Part shown: piece after piece, positions 42,442-52,095 of the stretch
Position numbering within the stretch: the stretch's first letter is position 1
Layout of the letters: each line of letters begins with the position of its first letter
Source of the DNA: CAYRVX01 sp964427875
GTDB taxonomy: Bacteria > Planctomycetota > Phycisphaerae > SM23-33
DNA: 64,000 bases
Direction of reading: 5' to 3'
NCBI GenBank assembly: GCA_964427875.1
Contig: CAYRVX010000008.1
Span: 1 to 64,000, forward strand
Notes under the pieces: generated by a model
Told to the model about the DNA's origin: nothing
What the model saw: the letters and a program-made list of their open reading frames with translations, nothing else
Databases searched by the model: none
Program-made: the position numbers and the translations under genes

Positions 42442-44259
42442 TCAGCCCAGGCCGAGCACCTTGTCGTAGTTGTGGATCAGGAAGTAGACGATGCTCGCGA
42501 TCGTGACGACGATGCTGAGGATCATGGCCGCGTTCCAGATCACGGCCTTGGCGCCGGTCGGCGTGTCCCTGCCGAGGTACTTCCGGCGATTGTTCATGAT
42601 GAAGAAAGCGATATAGGCGATGGGTGTCAGGACGCCGGCGACGGCGGACGCCCGGATGGTGATCCACCCGCCCATGTACTGCCAGAGCACCACGCCGAGG
42701 AAGCCCGGCGCCGGCAGGAGGCACGCCAGCCTGTACTTCCAGCCGGTCGGCTCGAGGCCGAACACCTCGCACGCCGCGAAGCCGCAGACCAGCATGTGAA
42801 GCGTGATCGTGCTCAGCACCATGCCGAGGATGCCGAAGCCGAAGACGATGCGGCCGAAGAACGGCCCGACGCCCGCGGCGATCATCTCCGCGCCGCGTGT
42901 GGGCGAGACGTTCCTTCCGAGAGGCGGGATCATGTCTTCATAGACACCCGCCAGCAGCGCGCGGTTAGCCCGGCGGAGGTCTTTTTTGCTCAGGGAGCCG
43001 CGGTCCCGCGCCAGGAGCGCCGTGATGTCCTGGGGGATCGCCGCGCCCGCGAAGTCCCCGGGGCGGTGGAGCCCCCGCGCCGCGATGAGGGCGTTCAGCC
43101 CGTCGACGACGTTTCTCTTTCGCTCGTCGCCGAGCGGCTCGGCCGTGGCGCCAAGACGGGCGGCGTCCTTTGCCGAAACATCCATGAGCTGCCAGACCCG
43201 CTGGCGAGCCGGCGTGTCCGCGGCCTGAAGCGCCGCACACAGCGCCGGCCACCTCCCCGCGGCGATCTCCCTGACCTGGAGGAACTCCAGTCGGTCGTAG
43301 ATCGTGCAGCCGGCCGCAACGATCATCAGCGAGGTGGCCACGGTGAACGGCAGCAGCATGCCGGTGATCAGGCCGAAGCGCGAAAGCCCGCGATGCTCCC
43401 TCCCCCAGCCCCGCGCGAGCAGCGTATAGGGGAACAGGAATGTCATGTTGATGCCGATGGCCGCCCCGAGAGCGGCCATGAGCGTCTCGATGCCCTTCGC
43501 GTCGGTCGGGACGCTGAGGGGAAGGAACCCTCTCAGGACCCTGCCCCACTGGACCTTGCCGGCGATCGTGCTGCGGACGATCACGACGGCGAAGGCCACG
43601 ATGATGCCCCAGACCATGGCCTTCAGCGCGCGCTCGTACAGGCGGACCCCGCGCCGGCCGCTGCCGTAGCTCCAGGTGATGGCGGTCGAGACGACGAGCA
43701 CGACGAGGCCGACGGCGACGAGCAGGCCCGTCCGCGCCGGTCCGGTCGGCTGCCAGGCGGTGGCCGCCTCGATCATGTTCTCGGTCATGCCGGCCGCCAG
43801 GGCGTACTGCGGGAAGTGCCAGATCAGCGTCGCCGCCAGCGAGGCGACGGCCCACGCCCAGGCCACCGGGGCCCCGACGTGCCGCTTCATCGCCGGAAAC
43901 GGGCGGGCGCCGGTCGAGAGCGTCTGGTACGAGATGGCCGCCAGGATGATGATGCCGAGGATCATCGCCAGCGGCTGGACCCACAACAGGTCGTACTGGA
44001 AGAACGCCCCGATGGTCAGCGAGGCCCAGGCGCTGCCCCCGCCGAGCGTCAGGGCGCTCTGGAGCCAGCCCGGGCCGGTCTTGCGGCCGTAGCCGATCCA
44101 ACGCGAGAGAAGCGGCTTCGCGGCCAGTTCGGCCAGCTCGGCCCTCTCCCGCACCAGCGCCTCGGGGTCGCGGGCCGAGAGCATCGGCAGCCCGCGCGGG
44201 ACATCGGTCCCGCCGCCGCGGGCGCGGGAGGATGGCGAACTCGAATCGACCTCGTCCAC
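42442..44259 (-). CDS. Nramp-family-like metal transporter 1
   Basis: 605 aa from GTG at 44259 (GGAGG upstream). Eleven or so helices, with GPGWLQSALTLGGGSAWASL at the first (residues 62-81) where canonical Nramp has D-P-G-N, and GINMTFLFPYTLLARGWGR at the sixth in place of the M-P-H motif. A roughly 130-residue soluble insert lies in the middle (about 330-460). Classified as Nramp-like by overall helix pattern; the altered metal-binding motifs suggest a different or non-transition-metal cargo, for example Mg2+. Confidence 0.75.
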   Translation of the reverse strand: MDEVDSSSPSSRARGGGTDVPRGLPMLSARDPEALVRERAELAELAAKPLLSRWIGYGRKTGPGWLQSALTLGGGSAWASLTIGAFFQYDLLWVQPLAMILGIIILAAISYQTLSTGARPFPAMKRHVGAPVAWAWAVASLAATLIWHFPQYALAAGMTENMIEAATAWQPTGPARTGLLVAVGLVVLVVSTAITWSYGSGRRGVRLYERALKAMVWGIIVAFAVVIVRSTIAGKVQWGRVLRGFLPLSVPTDAKGIETLMAALGAAIGINMTFLFPYTLLARGWGREHRGLSRFGLITGMLLPFTVATSLMIVAAGCTIYDRLEFLQVREIAAGRWPALCAALQAADTPARQRVWQLMDVSAKDAARLGATAEPLGDERKRNVVDGLNALIAARGLHRPGDFAGAAIPQDITALLARDRGSLSKKDLRRANRALLAGVYEDMIPPLGRNVSPTRGAEMIAAGVGPFFGRIVFGFGILGMVLSTITLHMLVCGFAACEVFGLEPTGWKYRLACLLPAPGFLGVVLWQYMGGWITIRASAVAGVLTPIAYIAFFIMNNRRKYLGRDTPTGAKAVIWNAAMILSIVVTIASIVYFLIHNYDKVLGLG

Positions 44260-44304
44260 TGCCTCGTTCCTCCCGAGGCGCCTTCTGCCGGCGCTTGAGG
44301 GCGG

Positions 44305-46086
44305 CTATGCCTGCCCCTGTCCTGCCCGGCCCTTACGAGCGAAGTGCACGATGACGGCGAGCAGGATGAACGCCGCGACGCCGGCGATACCGTACCATCC
44401 CGCCTTCGACCATACGCTCCAGAAGCTGCCGAAGCCTGTCACCACCACGGCGATGATCATGAGCACGCACCAGGTGGCCCGCCGGCCGCCCTTGGGCATG
44501 TGCTTGCCGAGCAGGCTCCTGGAGTTCATCACCAGCGCGAAGGTGATGTAGGCGATGGGGATGAGGACCATGCCGAAGACGCTGGTCGGCACGGCCAGCC
44601 AGAACTGCGTCCTGCCGCTCCAGAGGAACGGGGCCATGAAGCCGGTGATCCCCGGGGCCAGGCAGGCCAGTCGGTACAACCAGCCTTGCGAGGGCTTGCC
44701 CAGGATCTCGCAGACCACGAAGCCGTTGATCAGCATGAGGATGATAATGCTGGAGATGGCCATGCCGACCACGCCGACGCCGAAGACGTAGTGGGAGAAG
44801 CCCTTGCCGGTAAGCGGCTTGAGCGACTCGGCCAGGTCGAACGCATCGCGTTTGATCAGCATGGCGGCCATCCGGCGGTCCGCCTCGGGCAGGGCGTCGA
44901 TGAGCGGCCTCCTCAGCGCGCTGACCTCGGCAGCCCTGGCCTTGGCGTCGAGGCCCTTGTCCTTCGCCAGTTGTTCGACCTTCTGGTTGATCGGCTTGGC
45001 CTCTTGGGGCCTCTCCTCCTGGACGCGCTTCCAGGCGAAGCCCTCGAACTGGCCCTTGGCCTTGCCGTGCGGGACGACCAGGGCGCCTTGAGGGCCCTTC
45101 TCGCCCAGGAAGCCCGGCGTCGGGCGGGCATGGAACCGGGATGCCGACGCGATCACCACGCACCCCGTTGCCAGGATGAACGGGACGAACAGGCCCGTGG
45201 AGAGATCGAAGATCGCCAACCCGCGGAAGTCGCGGTCCCAGCCTCGCTTCAGCATGGAATACGGCAGAAGGAAAGTCATGTTGATGCCGACGGCAGTGGC
45301 CGTCACGGTGATCATCACGTCGCGCTGGCTGGTCAGGATCTGGCTCCTCCAGAACTCCTGGAACTTGGCGTCCACAGCCTGAAGGTAAGGCGTGAAGGTG
45401 TCGGCGGGCTCGAACAGGAGCCTTGGATTTGGCACGAGGCCCCGGGAGATGGAGCCCCAGTCCAGCGCCCCCTCGGTACTCATCTTTATGACCACACCGA
45501 AGAAGCAGACGATGATGAGGGCCACCATGATCTTCAGCAGGACCTCGAAGGCCTTGATCCCCTTGCTGCCGGTATCGTAGAACCACACGACGACGGCGCA
45601 GACCACGAAGATGATCCCGCCGATGATGATGTTGGCGTGGGTCACGGTCATGGCCTCGGCGCCGAAGGCCGCGGGCATGAGGTTCTCGCGGACCGACGAA
45701 GTGGCCAGGCTGAACTGGGGCATGGCCCAGACGAGGTTGGCCATCAGCGTCGCGATGGCCCAGCCCCAGCCCAGCACGGGGTTGATGTGGTGGTTGATCG
45801 CGTCGAACGGGCGCTCGCCGGTCGAGAGCGTGACGTAGGCGATAGCCCCGAGCATGATCACGCCGAGGATCATCGCCAGCGGCTGGACCCACATGGCCGA
45901 GAAGCCGAAGAAGATGCCCAGGAACAGGCTGCCGGCCAGCGAGCCGCCTCCGAGCGTGATGGCGCTTTGGAGCCAGCCGGGCCCGGAAAGCCTCGTGTAG
46001 GCGGCCAGCTTTGCCAGCGTGCCCCTTCGGACGGCGTTTGCGATGAGTTGACGGTCTCTCTCGACGTCGGTCTGACCTTCGGCCAT
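44305..46086 (-). CDS. Nramp-family-like metal transporter 2
   Basis: 593 aa from the ATG at 46086 (AGGAGAC upstream). SGPGWLQSAITLGGGSLAGS (residues 34-53) and GINMTFLLPYSMLKRGWDRD parallel the motifs of the downstream paralogue, again lacking D-P-G-N. It too has a central soluble insert (about 360-450, rich in Lys and Glu). The 45-base gap to the next gene and shared direction make one operon. Probably arose by duplication with 42442-44259. Confidence 0.75.
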   Translation of the reverse strand: MAEGQTDVERDRQLIANAVRRGTLAKLAAYTRLSGPGWLQSAITLGGGSLAGSLFLGIFFGFSAMWVQPLAMILGVIMLGAIAYVTLSTGERPFDAINHHINPVLGWGWAIATLMANLVWAMPQFSLATSSVRENLMPAAFGAEAMTVTHANIIIGGIIFVVCAVVVWFYDTGSKGIKAFEVLLKIMVALIIVCFFGVVIKMSTEGALDWGSISRGLVPNPRLLFEPADTFTPYLQAVDAKFQEFWRSQILTSQRDVMITVTATAVGINMTFLLPYSMLKRGWDRDFRGLAIFDLSTGLFVPFILATGCVVIASASRFHARPTPGFLGEKGPQGALVVPHGKAKGQFEGFAWKRVQEERPQEAKPINQKVEQLAKDKGLDAKARAAEVSALRRPLIDALPEADRRMAAMLIKRDAFDLAESLKPLTGKGFSHYVFGVGVVGMAISSIIILMLINGFVVCEILGKPSQGWLYRLACLAPGITGFMAPFLWSGRTQFWLAVPTSVFGMVLIPIAYITFALVMNSRSLLGKHMPKGGRRATWCVLMIIAVVVTGFGSFWSVWSKAGWYGIAGVAAFILLAVIVHFARKGRAGQGQA

Positions 46087-46360
46087 GTCTCCTGCCTTTC
46101 TGCCAGCGTCGCCAGCCGCGGCTGAACGGTCCGCAGCGAACACGTTTCTGCCCGCGCCCCGGCGACTTGCATCGTGATAGTGCACACTGGCTGGCCGTGA
46201 TTCAAGACATTCTTCCCCGCCACGTGGGGCGCAAGCCCTACCCGCCGCGGCAAATCCCGGGTGGGGGAGGCAGCGGTTTCGCTTGGGCTCGCCCGGCCGC
46301 GACGGTAGAATCTTCGACGAAGCTGAAATCGCTAGGGGCGACCAAGGTGAAAGGGCAGGA

Positions 46361-47455
46361 ATGATGGGTGACAACGAGATGACCCGGCGTGACTTCATCC
46401 GGGACAGCGCGGCGGTGGCGGCGGGTGTCGCCGCAGTGACAGCCGGGGGTCGCCGGGCGGGAGCCGTCAAGTCTGCAACCGGCGCCAAGCCCTGGAAAAA
46501 GACCCGCAGCTACAACCCGGACATGGAGTACCGCCGGCTGGGCAAGACGGGGCTCTGGGTCTCGGCCGTCTCGCTGGGCGGGCACTGGAAGCGCATCGAC
46601 AAGATGCTGGGGGGCGCCCAGCCCCGGCGCGGCCGATCCGCGTTTGATCAGAACCGCCACGACGTCGTCACGCGGTGCCTGGAGGTGGGCATCAACTACG
46701 TGGACGCCTGCTGCGGCGAGGAGATCCTCGCCTACGCCAAGGCGCTCCGCGGGCGGCGAGAGAAGATGTACTTCGGCTACTCCTGGCACGTGAAGGAATC
46801 GCGCTTCCCGCAGTGGCGCTCCGCCAAGAGGCTGCTCCAAGGCCTGGACGAGGGCCTCAGGGATGCGAAGCTGGAGTACGTGGACTTGTGGCGAATCTCG
46901 ATGCTCACCCAGGGCAGCCGGCATACCGACGGCGAGGCCGAGGAGATGGCCGCGGCGCTGGAGAAGGCCAGGAAGCAGGGCAAGACGCGCTTCATCGGCC
47001 TTTCCTCCCACGACCGCCCGTGGATCAGGAAGGTCATCGAGAAGTACCCCGACCAGATCGAGGCCATCCTGACACCGTACACCGCCGACTCGAAGGAGCT
47101 GCCCAAGGACAGCCTCTTCGAGACGGTAAGGAAGCACGACGTGGGCGTGCTCGGCATCAAGCCGTTCGCGAGCAACTCGCTGTTCAGGGGCGACGGCTCG
47201 CCGGACGGCCCGCACGCCGCCGAGGACGACAGGCGGGCGCGCCTGGCGATTCGCTACATCCTCAACAACCCGGCCGTCACCGCGCCGATCCCCGGCCTCA
47301 TCAGCATCCACCAGGTGGACAACATGGTCCAGGCCCTGAAGGAGCGCCGCAAACTGGACCTGCCCGAGAAGGCCGAACTGAAGAGCGCCACCGACGAGAT
47401 GTGGGCCAGGCTGCCCGAGGGCTACCAGTGGCTCAGGCAGTGGGAGTACGTGTAG
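46361..47455 (+). CDS. Tat-exported aldo/keto reductase
   Basis: 364 aa (ATG 46361, second ATG 46364). MTRRDFIRDSAAVAAGVAAV is a twin-arginine signal. YRRLGKTGLWVSAVSLGGHW starts the TIM barrel, INYVDACC is the strand with the catalytic Asp, and GLSSHDRPWIRKVIEK and GVLGIKPFASN follow, as in the family. The usual tyrosine may be replaced: the INYVDACC stretch is followed by GEEILAYAKAL. It reduces aldehydes or ketones with NADPH in typical members; its export and proximity to cytochrome c suggest another electron donor. Confidence 0.85.
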   Translation: MMGDNEMTRRDFIRDSAAVAAGVAAVTAGGRRAGAVKSATGAKPWKKTRSYNPDMEYRRLGKTGLWVSAVSLGGHWKRIDKMLGGAQPRRGRSAFDQNRHDVVTRCLEVGINYVDACCGEEILAYAKALRGRREKMYFGYSWHVKESRFPQWRSAKRLLQGLDEGLRDAKLEYVDLWRISMLTQGSRHTDGEAEEMAAALEKARKQGKTRFIGLSSHDRPWIRKVIEKYPDQIEAILTPYTADSKELPKDSLFETVRKHDVGVLGIKPFASNSLFRGDGSPDGPHAAEDDRRARLAIRYILNNPAVTAPIPGLISIHQVDNMVQALKERRKLDLPEKAELKSATDEMWARLPEGYQWLRQWEYV

Positions 47456-47487
47456 AGAACGGTCTTCCGTGATGTCCCCGGAAAGGA

Positions 47488-48003
47488 ATGCAAGTGCGAT
47501 ACGTCATGTGGACGCTGCTAGCGGCGCCGGCGGCCTTCTTTGCCGGAGCGTGCCTTCAGGAAGACCCCCAGCAGTTCGGAGACGAGCCCGTCGCCAACGG
47601 CAGCGCGGCCTACAACACGTTCTGCTACGTCTGCCATCTGAACTTCAAGAAAGAGGAGCTCGTCGTGTGCCACGCGAGGGTCGGGGTCGGCTGTGCGGAG
47701 TGCCACGGAAAGTCCGAAGACCACAGTGCCGACGAGGACAACGTGACCCCGCCGGACATCATGTACCCCAAGCGAAAGGTCAACCGCCACTGCACGAAGT
47801 GCCACGGCCGGACCAAGATCGCCAAGGAGGCCGAGCACAAGCCCCTCCTGGCGGGCACGGCTACGTTCAAGAAACACTGCACCGACTGCCACGGCGGCCA
47901 CCGGATCGCCGTCCGCACGCGGCGATGGGACAAGGAGACCGGCAAGCTCATCGGCGACGACGGCGTGCGGATGGTCGCGACCCAGCCAGCCGAGAAGAAG
48001 TAG
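47488..48003 (+). CDS. Four-heme c-type cytochrome, probable lipoprotein
   Basis: 171 aa with a hydrophobic signal ending FAGAC, a possible lipobox. Four C-x2-C-H heme sites: CYVCH (46-50), CAECH (69-73), CTKCH (102-106) and CTDCH (131-135). Additional His residues (C61-H62 region, H79, H100) could be distal ligands. It would carry electrons in the periplasm. Sits between two aldo/keto reductase genes on the same strand, 32 and 55 bases away, so it probably links to their redox chemistry. Confidence 0.88.
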   Translation: MQVRYVMWTLLAAPAAFFAGACLQEDPQQFGDEPVANGSAAYNTFCYVCHLNFKKEELVVCHARVGVGCAECHGKSEDHSADEDNVTPPDIMYPKRKVNRHCTKCHGRTKIAKEAEHKPLLAGTATFKKHCTDCHGGHRIAVRTRRWDKETGKLIGDDGVRMVATQPAEKK

Positions 48004-48058
48004 GCCCCATTTCTCGACAGAGAGAGACGGGGCTTGGGCCCCAGGAGAACGTGAAACA

Positions 48059-49213
48059 ATGCACAGGGACAGGCAGCTTCCGCGTCGGCAGTTTCTGAAG
48101 ACCACGGCCTCGCTGGGCGCCGGCGTGGCGGCGGGGCTCGGCCGCGAGGTGGCCGCAACCGCCGCCGTCGCCGAGCCCGCGAGGCGGAAACGCGACGCGA
48201 GACCCAAGCTCGAAATGCGCAACGCCCGGGAAGGAATCCTCTACAAGCGGCTCGGCCGGACCAACTTCATGGTCAGCACCTTGTCGTTCGGGGGCTATCA
48301 TCTATCCTCCAAGTCGCTGGGGATCTTCGACGCGGCCGTCCGGCGCGGCGTGAACTTCATCATGGCGCACCCGGGCAACTCCACGAAGGCGCTCGGCAAG
48401 TGGTTCGGGACGCAGGGCAACCGTGAGCGGGTCTTCCTCGGCCTGGCGGCAGGGGTGAAGGGCATCGACACCCACCTGAAGGCCATGAACACCGACTGCG
48501 TCGACCTGCTGATGGTGGCCATCCACAAGCCCGCATCGGTCGCCCGCGAGGAGGTGCCCCGGCTCTTCGAGGCGATGAAGAAAGCCGGCAAGGCCCGGTA
48601 CCTGTGCCTGGTGTTCCACGGCAACCTTCCGGGCGTCTGGAAGGAGGGCGTGAAGGCCGGCTGGTACGACGTGCTGCTGTGCCCGTACAACTTCCCCTCG
48701 CGGCCGGAACTCAAACCGCTGATCCCCGCCGCCAAGGCCAAGGACATCGGCCTGATGGCGATGAAGGGCGCGCGGGCCGTTCCCAAGGGCAAGGACTTCG
48801 TCTCGGCGTGCAAGACGTTTCTGGCCGACGGGATGGCCACGGTGCTCAAGACGATCCAGGACACCAAGCAGTTGGCCGACTGCCTTCGCCTGGCCGTGAA
48901 GGGCGATGCGACGGCGCCCGCCAAGGCGGCGCAGATCGACTGTTCCGGCCAGTGCACGCTCTGCGGGGCGTGCAGCCCGTGCCCCGAGGGTGTGGCGATC
49001 CAGGACATCCTGCGGACGTACCAGTACTATGCGCGCGATCTGGGCTGCATGGAGCGGGCGCTCGAACGATACGCGGCGATTCCGTTGTCGGCGCTGGCGA
49101 CGGCGTGCACGGACTGCGGGCGCTGCGAGACGCTCTGCCCCCGGGACCTGCCCATCCGCCGCCTGATTCGCGAGGCGCACCTCGAACTGGAGCTGGAACT
49201 GGCTCGAAGTTGA
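48059..49213 (+). CDS. Tat-exported aldo/keto reductase with two 4Fe-4S motifs
   Basis: 384 aa. LPRRQFLKTTASLGAGVAAG is the twin-arginine signal. LGRTNFMVSTLSFGGYH opens an aldo/keto-reductase barrel (with VNFIMAHPGN and LMVAIHKPASV). The end carries CTLCGACSPCPEG and CTDCGRCETLCPRD, two ferredoxin-type clusters, each missing or shifting one Cys relative to the C-x2-C-x2-C-x3-C pattern in the first case. Barrel plus iron-sulfur suggests a reductase fed by electron carriers instead of NADPH, consistent with the preceding cytochrome. Confidence 0.85.
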   Translation: MHRDRQLPRRQFLKTTASLGAGVAAGLGREVAATAAVAEPARRKRDARPKLEMRNAREGILYKRLGRTNFMVSTLSFGGYHLSSKSLGIFDAAVRRGVNFIMAHPGNSTKALGKWFGTQGNRERVFLGLAAGVKGIDTHLKAMNTDCVDLLMVAIHKPASVAREEVPRLFEAMKKAGKARYLCLVFHGNLPGVWKEGVKAGWYDVLLCPYNFPSRPELKPLIPAAKAKDIGLMAMKGARAVPKGKDFVSACKTFLADGMATVLKTIQDTKQLADCLRLAVKGDATAPAKAAQIDCSGQCTLCGACSPCPEGVAIQDILRTYQYYARDLGCMERALERYAAIPLSALATACTDCGRCETLCPRDLPIRRLIREAHLELELELARS

Positions 49214-49371
49214 GAGCTTACGACGACTCGCGGCCGCTTCGCCGGAGAAGACAAGGTAACGCCCGATTGCTTCGGTTGACCGGAAGCGATAGGCTTGTCC
49301 GATCCGGCGGGCCGGCCGGAACCCTTCATTGGCCGGGCCGTTCAACAAGAAGCCGATAGGAGAAAAGCACA

Positions 49372-50637
49372 ATGGATCAGAGAGACGGCCTGACCCGCCG
49401 CCAGTTGCTGAGGCGAGCGGCAGCCGGCACGGCCGCGGTGGCGACCCCGTACATCCTGACGTCCGGCGCCCTGGGCGGCGAGGATCAACTGCCCGCCAGC
49501 GAACGGATCACGCTGGGGGTCATCGGCACGGGCGGCCGGGCCGGCGCCTTCCTGGGCAAGGAGCCCATCCTCGCCATCTGCGACGTGGACGCCGAGCGCC
49601 GCAAGAAGGCCAAGGCGCGAGTGCGGACCGATGGCTGCGCGGTTTGCAGCGACTTCCGTGAGATCCTCGCGCGCGAGGACATCGACGCGGTCGTGATCAC
49701 GGCGCCGGACCACTGGCACTGCCAGATGTCCGCGATGGCCGCCAAGGCCGGCAAGGACGTCTACTGCGAGAAGCCGCTTACGTCCTACATCTCCGAGGGC
49801 CGGGCGCTCGCCGAGGTGGTCCGCCGCTACGGCACGGTCTTCCAGACGGGCAGCCAGCAGCGGTCGGACGGCAAGTTCCGCCTCGCCTGCGAGCTGGTCC
49901 GCAACGGGCGGATCGGCGAGGTCAAGACGATCACCGTGGGGATCCCCGGCGGCAAGAGCGTTCCCGACGAGCCGCCCGAGCCGATCCCGGAAGGCTTCGA
50001 CTACGACATGTGGCTGGGTCCGGCGCCGTGGGCGCCGTACACGAAGAGCCGGTGCTTCTACAATTTCCGGTTCCAGCTCGACTATGCCGCCGGCAAGCTC
50101 AGCGACTGGGGCGCCCACCACCTGGACATCGCCCAGTGGGGCATCGGCGCCGAGCGGAGCGGACCCGTCGAGCTCGAGGGCGTCGGCGAGTTCCCCACCG
50201 AGGGCATCTTCGACGCGGCGGTGAACTACCGGTTCACGGCCACCTACCCCGACGGCGTCAAGCTGACCTGCACCAACAACTTCAAGAACGGCATCCTCTT
50301 CGAGGGCACCGAGGGCGAGGTGTTCGTGACCCGCGGGCGGCTGGAGACAAAGCCCGAGTCGCTGAGAAGCACCGTGATCGGGCCCGGGGAGGTCCACCTG
50401 TACCACAGCAGCGGGCACTGGAGCAACTTCATCGAGTGTGTCCGGTCGCGGGAGGAGACGGTCGCGCCCGTGGAGATCGCCCACCGGTCCGTGTCGATCT
50501 GCCACCTCGCCAACGTCGCCATGCTGCTGAGGCGCAAGGTAAAATGGGACCCCCAAAGAGAGGAGTTCCCCGGCGACGACGCGGCCAATCGCATGCGGAT
50601 GATCAACCGCGCCCGGCGCGAGCCGTGGCGCATATAG
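49372..50637 (+). CDS. Gfo/Idh/MocA-family oxidoreductase, Tat signal
   Basis: 421 aa. LTRRQLLRRAAAGTAAVATP is the signal. GVIGTGGRAGAFLG binds the nucleotide; C-E-K-P sits at residues 132-135; DWGAHHLDIAQWGIGA contains the substrate-side histidine. YDMWLGPAPWAPYTKSRCFY is shared with the next gene, of which it is a tandem paralogue. Exported sugar or cyclitol oxidoreductase; substrate unknown. Confidence 0.88.
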   Translation: MDQRDGLTRRQLLRRAAAGTAAVATPYILTSGALGGEDQLPASERITLGVIGTGGRAGAFLGKEPILAICDVDAERRKKAKARVRTDGCAVCSDFREILAREDIDAVVITAPDHWHCQMSAMAAKAGKDVYCEKPLTSYISEGRALAEVVRRYGTVFQTGSQQRSDGKFRLACELVRNGRIGEVKTITVGIPGGKSVPDEPPEPIPEGFDYDMWLGPAPWAPYTKSRCFYNFRFQLDYAAGKLSDWGAHHLDIAQWGIGAERSGPVELEGVGEFPTEGIFDAAVNYRFTATYPDGVKLTCTNNFKNGILFEGTEGEVFVTRGRLETKPESLRSTVIGPGEVHLYHSSGHWSNFIECVRSREETVAPVEIAHRSVSICHLANVAMLLRRKVKWDPQREEFPGDDAANRMRMINRARREPWRI

Positions 50638-50697
50638 TGCCCGATGAAGTCAGGCCCGGCGGCCGGAATGCTCACCGGGCAGAAGGAGCAGGGCAGG

Positions 50698-51996
50698 ATG
50701 AGCGTCAACAGGCGGATCACGCGCCGCGTATTCCTGAAGGGGGCCGCCGCGGCCGCCTTCGGCACGCCGCACGTGGTCACGTCACCCGTCTCGGCCGCGC
50801 CGCCGCCGCGGGGCGCCAACGACCGCATCAACGTGGCCTGCATCGGCGTCAGGAACATGGGCGGCGGCCACCTGGGGACGCTGCTGGGCAACCCGGAGGC
50901 GCAGGTCGTCGCGATCTGCGACGTCGACGAGAAGATCCGCGCCGCCGGCCTCCAGCGTGCACTGAAGGCCTACGCCGACCGCAAGCGCGACGGGCTGTTC
51001 AAGGGCACCGACGGCTACGGCGATTTTCGCGAGGTGATGGCCCGCGAGGACATCGACGCGGTGGTCATCGCCGTGCCCGACCACTGGCACGCGCCCATCG
51101 CCATCGCCGCCTGCGGGGCGGGCAAGGACGTGTACGTCGAGAAACCCATGACGCTGGCCATCAGGGAAGGGCGCGCCATGATCCGGGCCGCGCGACGCCA
51201 CGCACGCGTCCTCCAGGTCGGCAGCCAGCGGCGGTCGACCAGCAACTGGCGCCTCGCCTGCGAGCTGGTCCGCAACGGCCGGATCGGAAAGCTCCTTCGC
51301 GTCGAGACCAGCCTCCCCACGCGGCCAGCCAAGGTGATGCCCTGGAAGCCCGAGCCCGTGCCGCCGGAACTGGACTACGACATGTGGCTGGGGCCGGCGC
51401 CCTGGGCGCCCTATACCACGAACCGGTGCCACTACAACTTCCGGTTCGTCCGCGACCACTCCGGCGGCGAGATGACCAACACCGGCGCCCACTGGTTCGA
51501 CATAGCCCAGTGGGGCATCGGCGCCGACGACGGCGGCCCCGTCGAGGTCGAGGGCACCGGCGAGCACCACTGCGAAGGGCTCTGGGACACGTTCCACCAC
51601 GTCCGCGTCGAATGGACCTACGCCAACGGCGTGAAGCTCGTCTGCACCAACAGCGGCAGCACGAGATTCATCGGGACCGAGGGCTGGATCCAGGCCGACG
51701 CGCGGCTGGCCGAGCCCGCCTCGGTCCTCAAGTCCACGATCGGCCCCAACGAGATACACCTGTATCCTTCCCGCGGCTCGCACATGCTGAACTTCCTCGA
51801 CTGCGTCCGTTCGCGAGCCGAGCCGGCCGCGCCCGTCGAAGTGGGCCACCGCACCGCAACCGTGTGCCACATCGGCAACATCGCCATGATCCTCGGACGG
51901 AAGCTCCAGTGGGACCCCCTCAAGGAGGAGTTTCCCGGCGACGACGAGGCCAACCGCATGATGTGGCGGCCATATCGAAGTCCGTGGCATTTATAG
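50698..51996 (+). CDS. Gfo/Idh/MocA-family oxidoreductase, tandem paralogue
   Basis: 432 aa from ATG 50698, AAGGAG nine bases upstream; an earlier in-frame ATG at 50644 has no ribosome site. Signal ITRRVFLKGAAAAAFGTPHV, nucleotide loop VACIGVRNMGGGHLG, E-K-P at 148-150, and NTGAHWFDIAQWGIGA with the substrate-side His. About half of residues match the previous gene, from which it is separated by 60 bases. Likely the result of duplication, perhaps forming a heteromer or acting on related sugars. Confidence 0.88.
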   Translation: MSVNRRITRRVFLKGAAAAAFGTPHVVTSPVSAAPPPRGANDRINVACIGVRNMGGGHLGTLLGNPEAQVVAICDVDEKIRAAGLQRALKAYADRKRDGLFKGTDGYGDFREVMAREDIDAVVIAVPDHWHAPIAIAACGAGKDVYVEKPMTLAIREGRAMIRAARRHARVLQVGSQRRSTSNWRLACELVRNGRIGKLLRVETSLPTRPAKVMPWKPEPVPPELDYDMWLGPAPWAPYTTNRCHYNFRFVRDHSGGEMTNTGAHWFDIAQWGIGADDGGPVEVEGTGEHHCEGLWDTFHHVRVEWTYANGVKLVCTNSGSTRFIGTEGWIQADARLAEPASVLKSTIGPNEIHLYPSRGSHMLNFLDCVRSRAEPAAPVEVGHRTATVCHIGNIAMILGRKLQWDPLKEEFPGDDEANRMMWRPYRSPWHL

Positions 51997-52095
51997 TGAA
52001 ATGAGGGTATAGTCAGCAGCCCCTGCTCGTCCGGCCACAGGCCGGCGGGGACGGGAATGAGAAGCTTTCGGGAACCTATGGACAAGGAGAGATCG

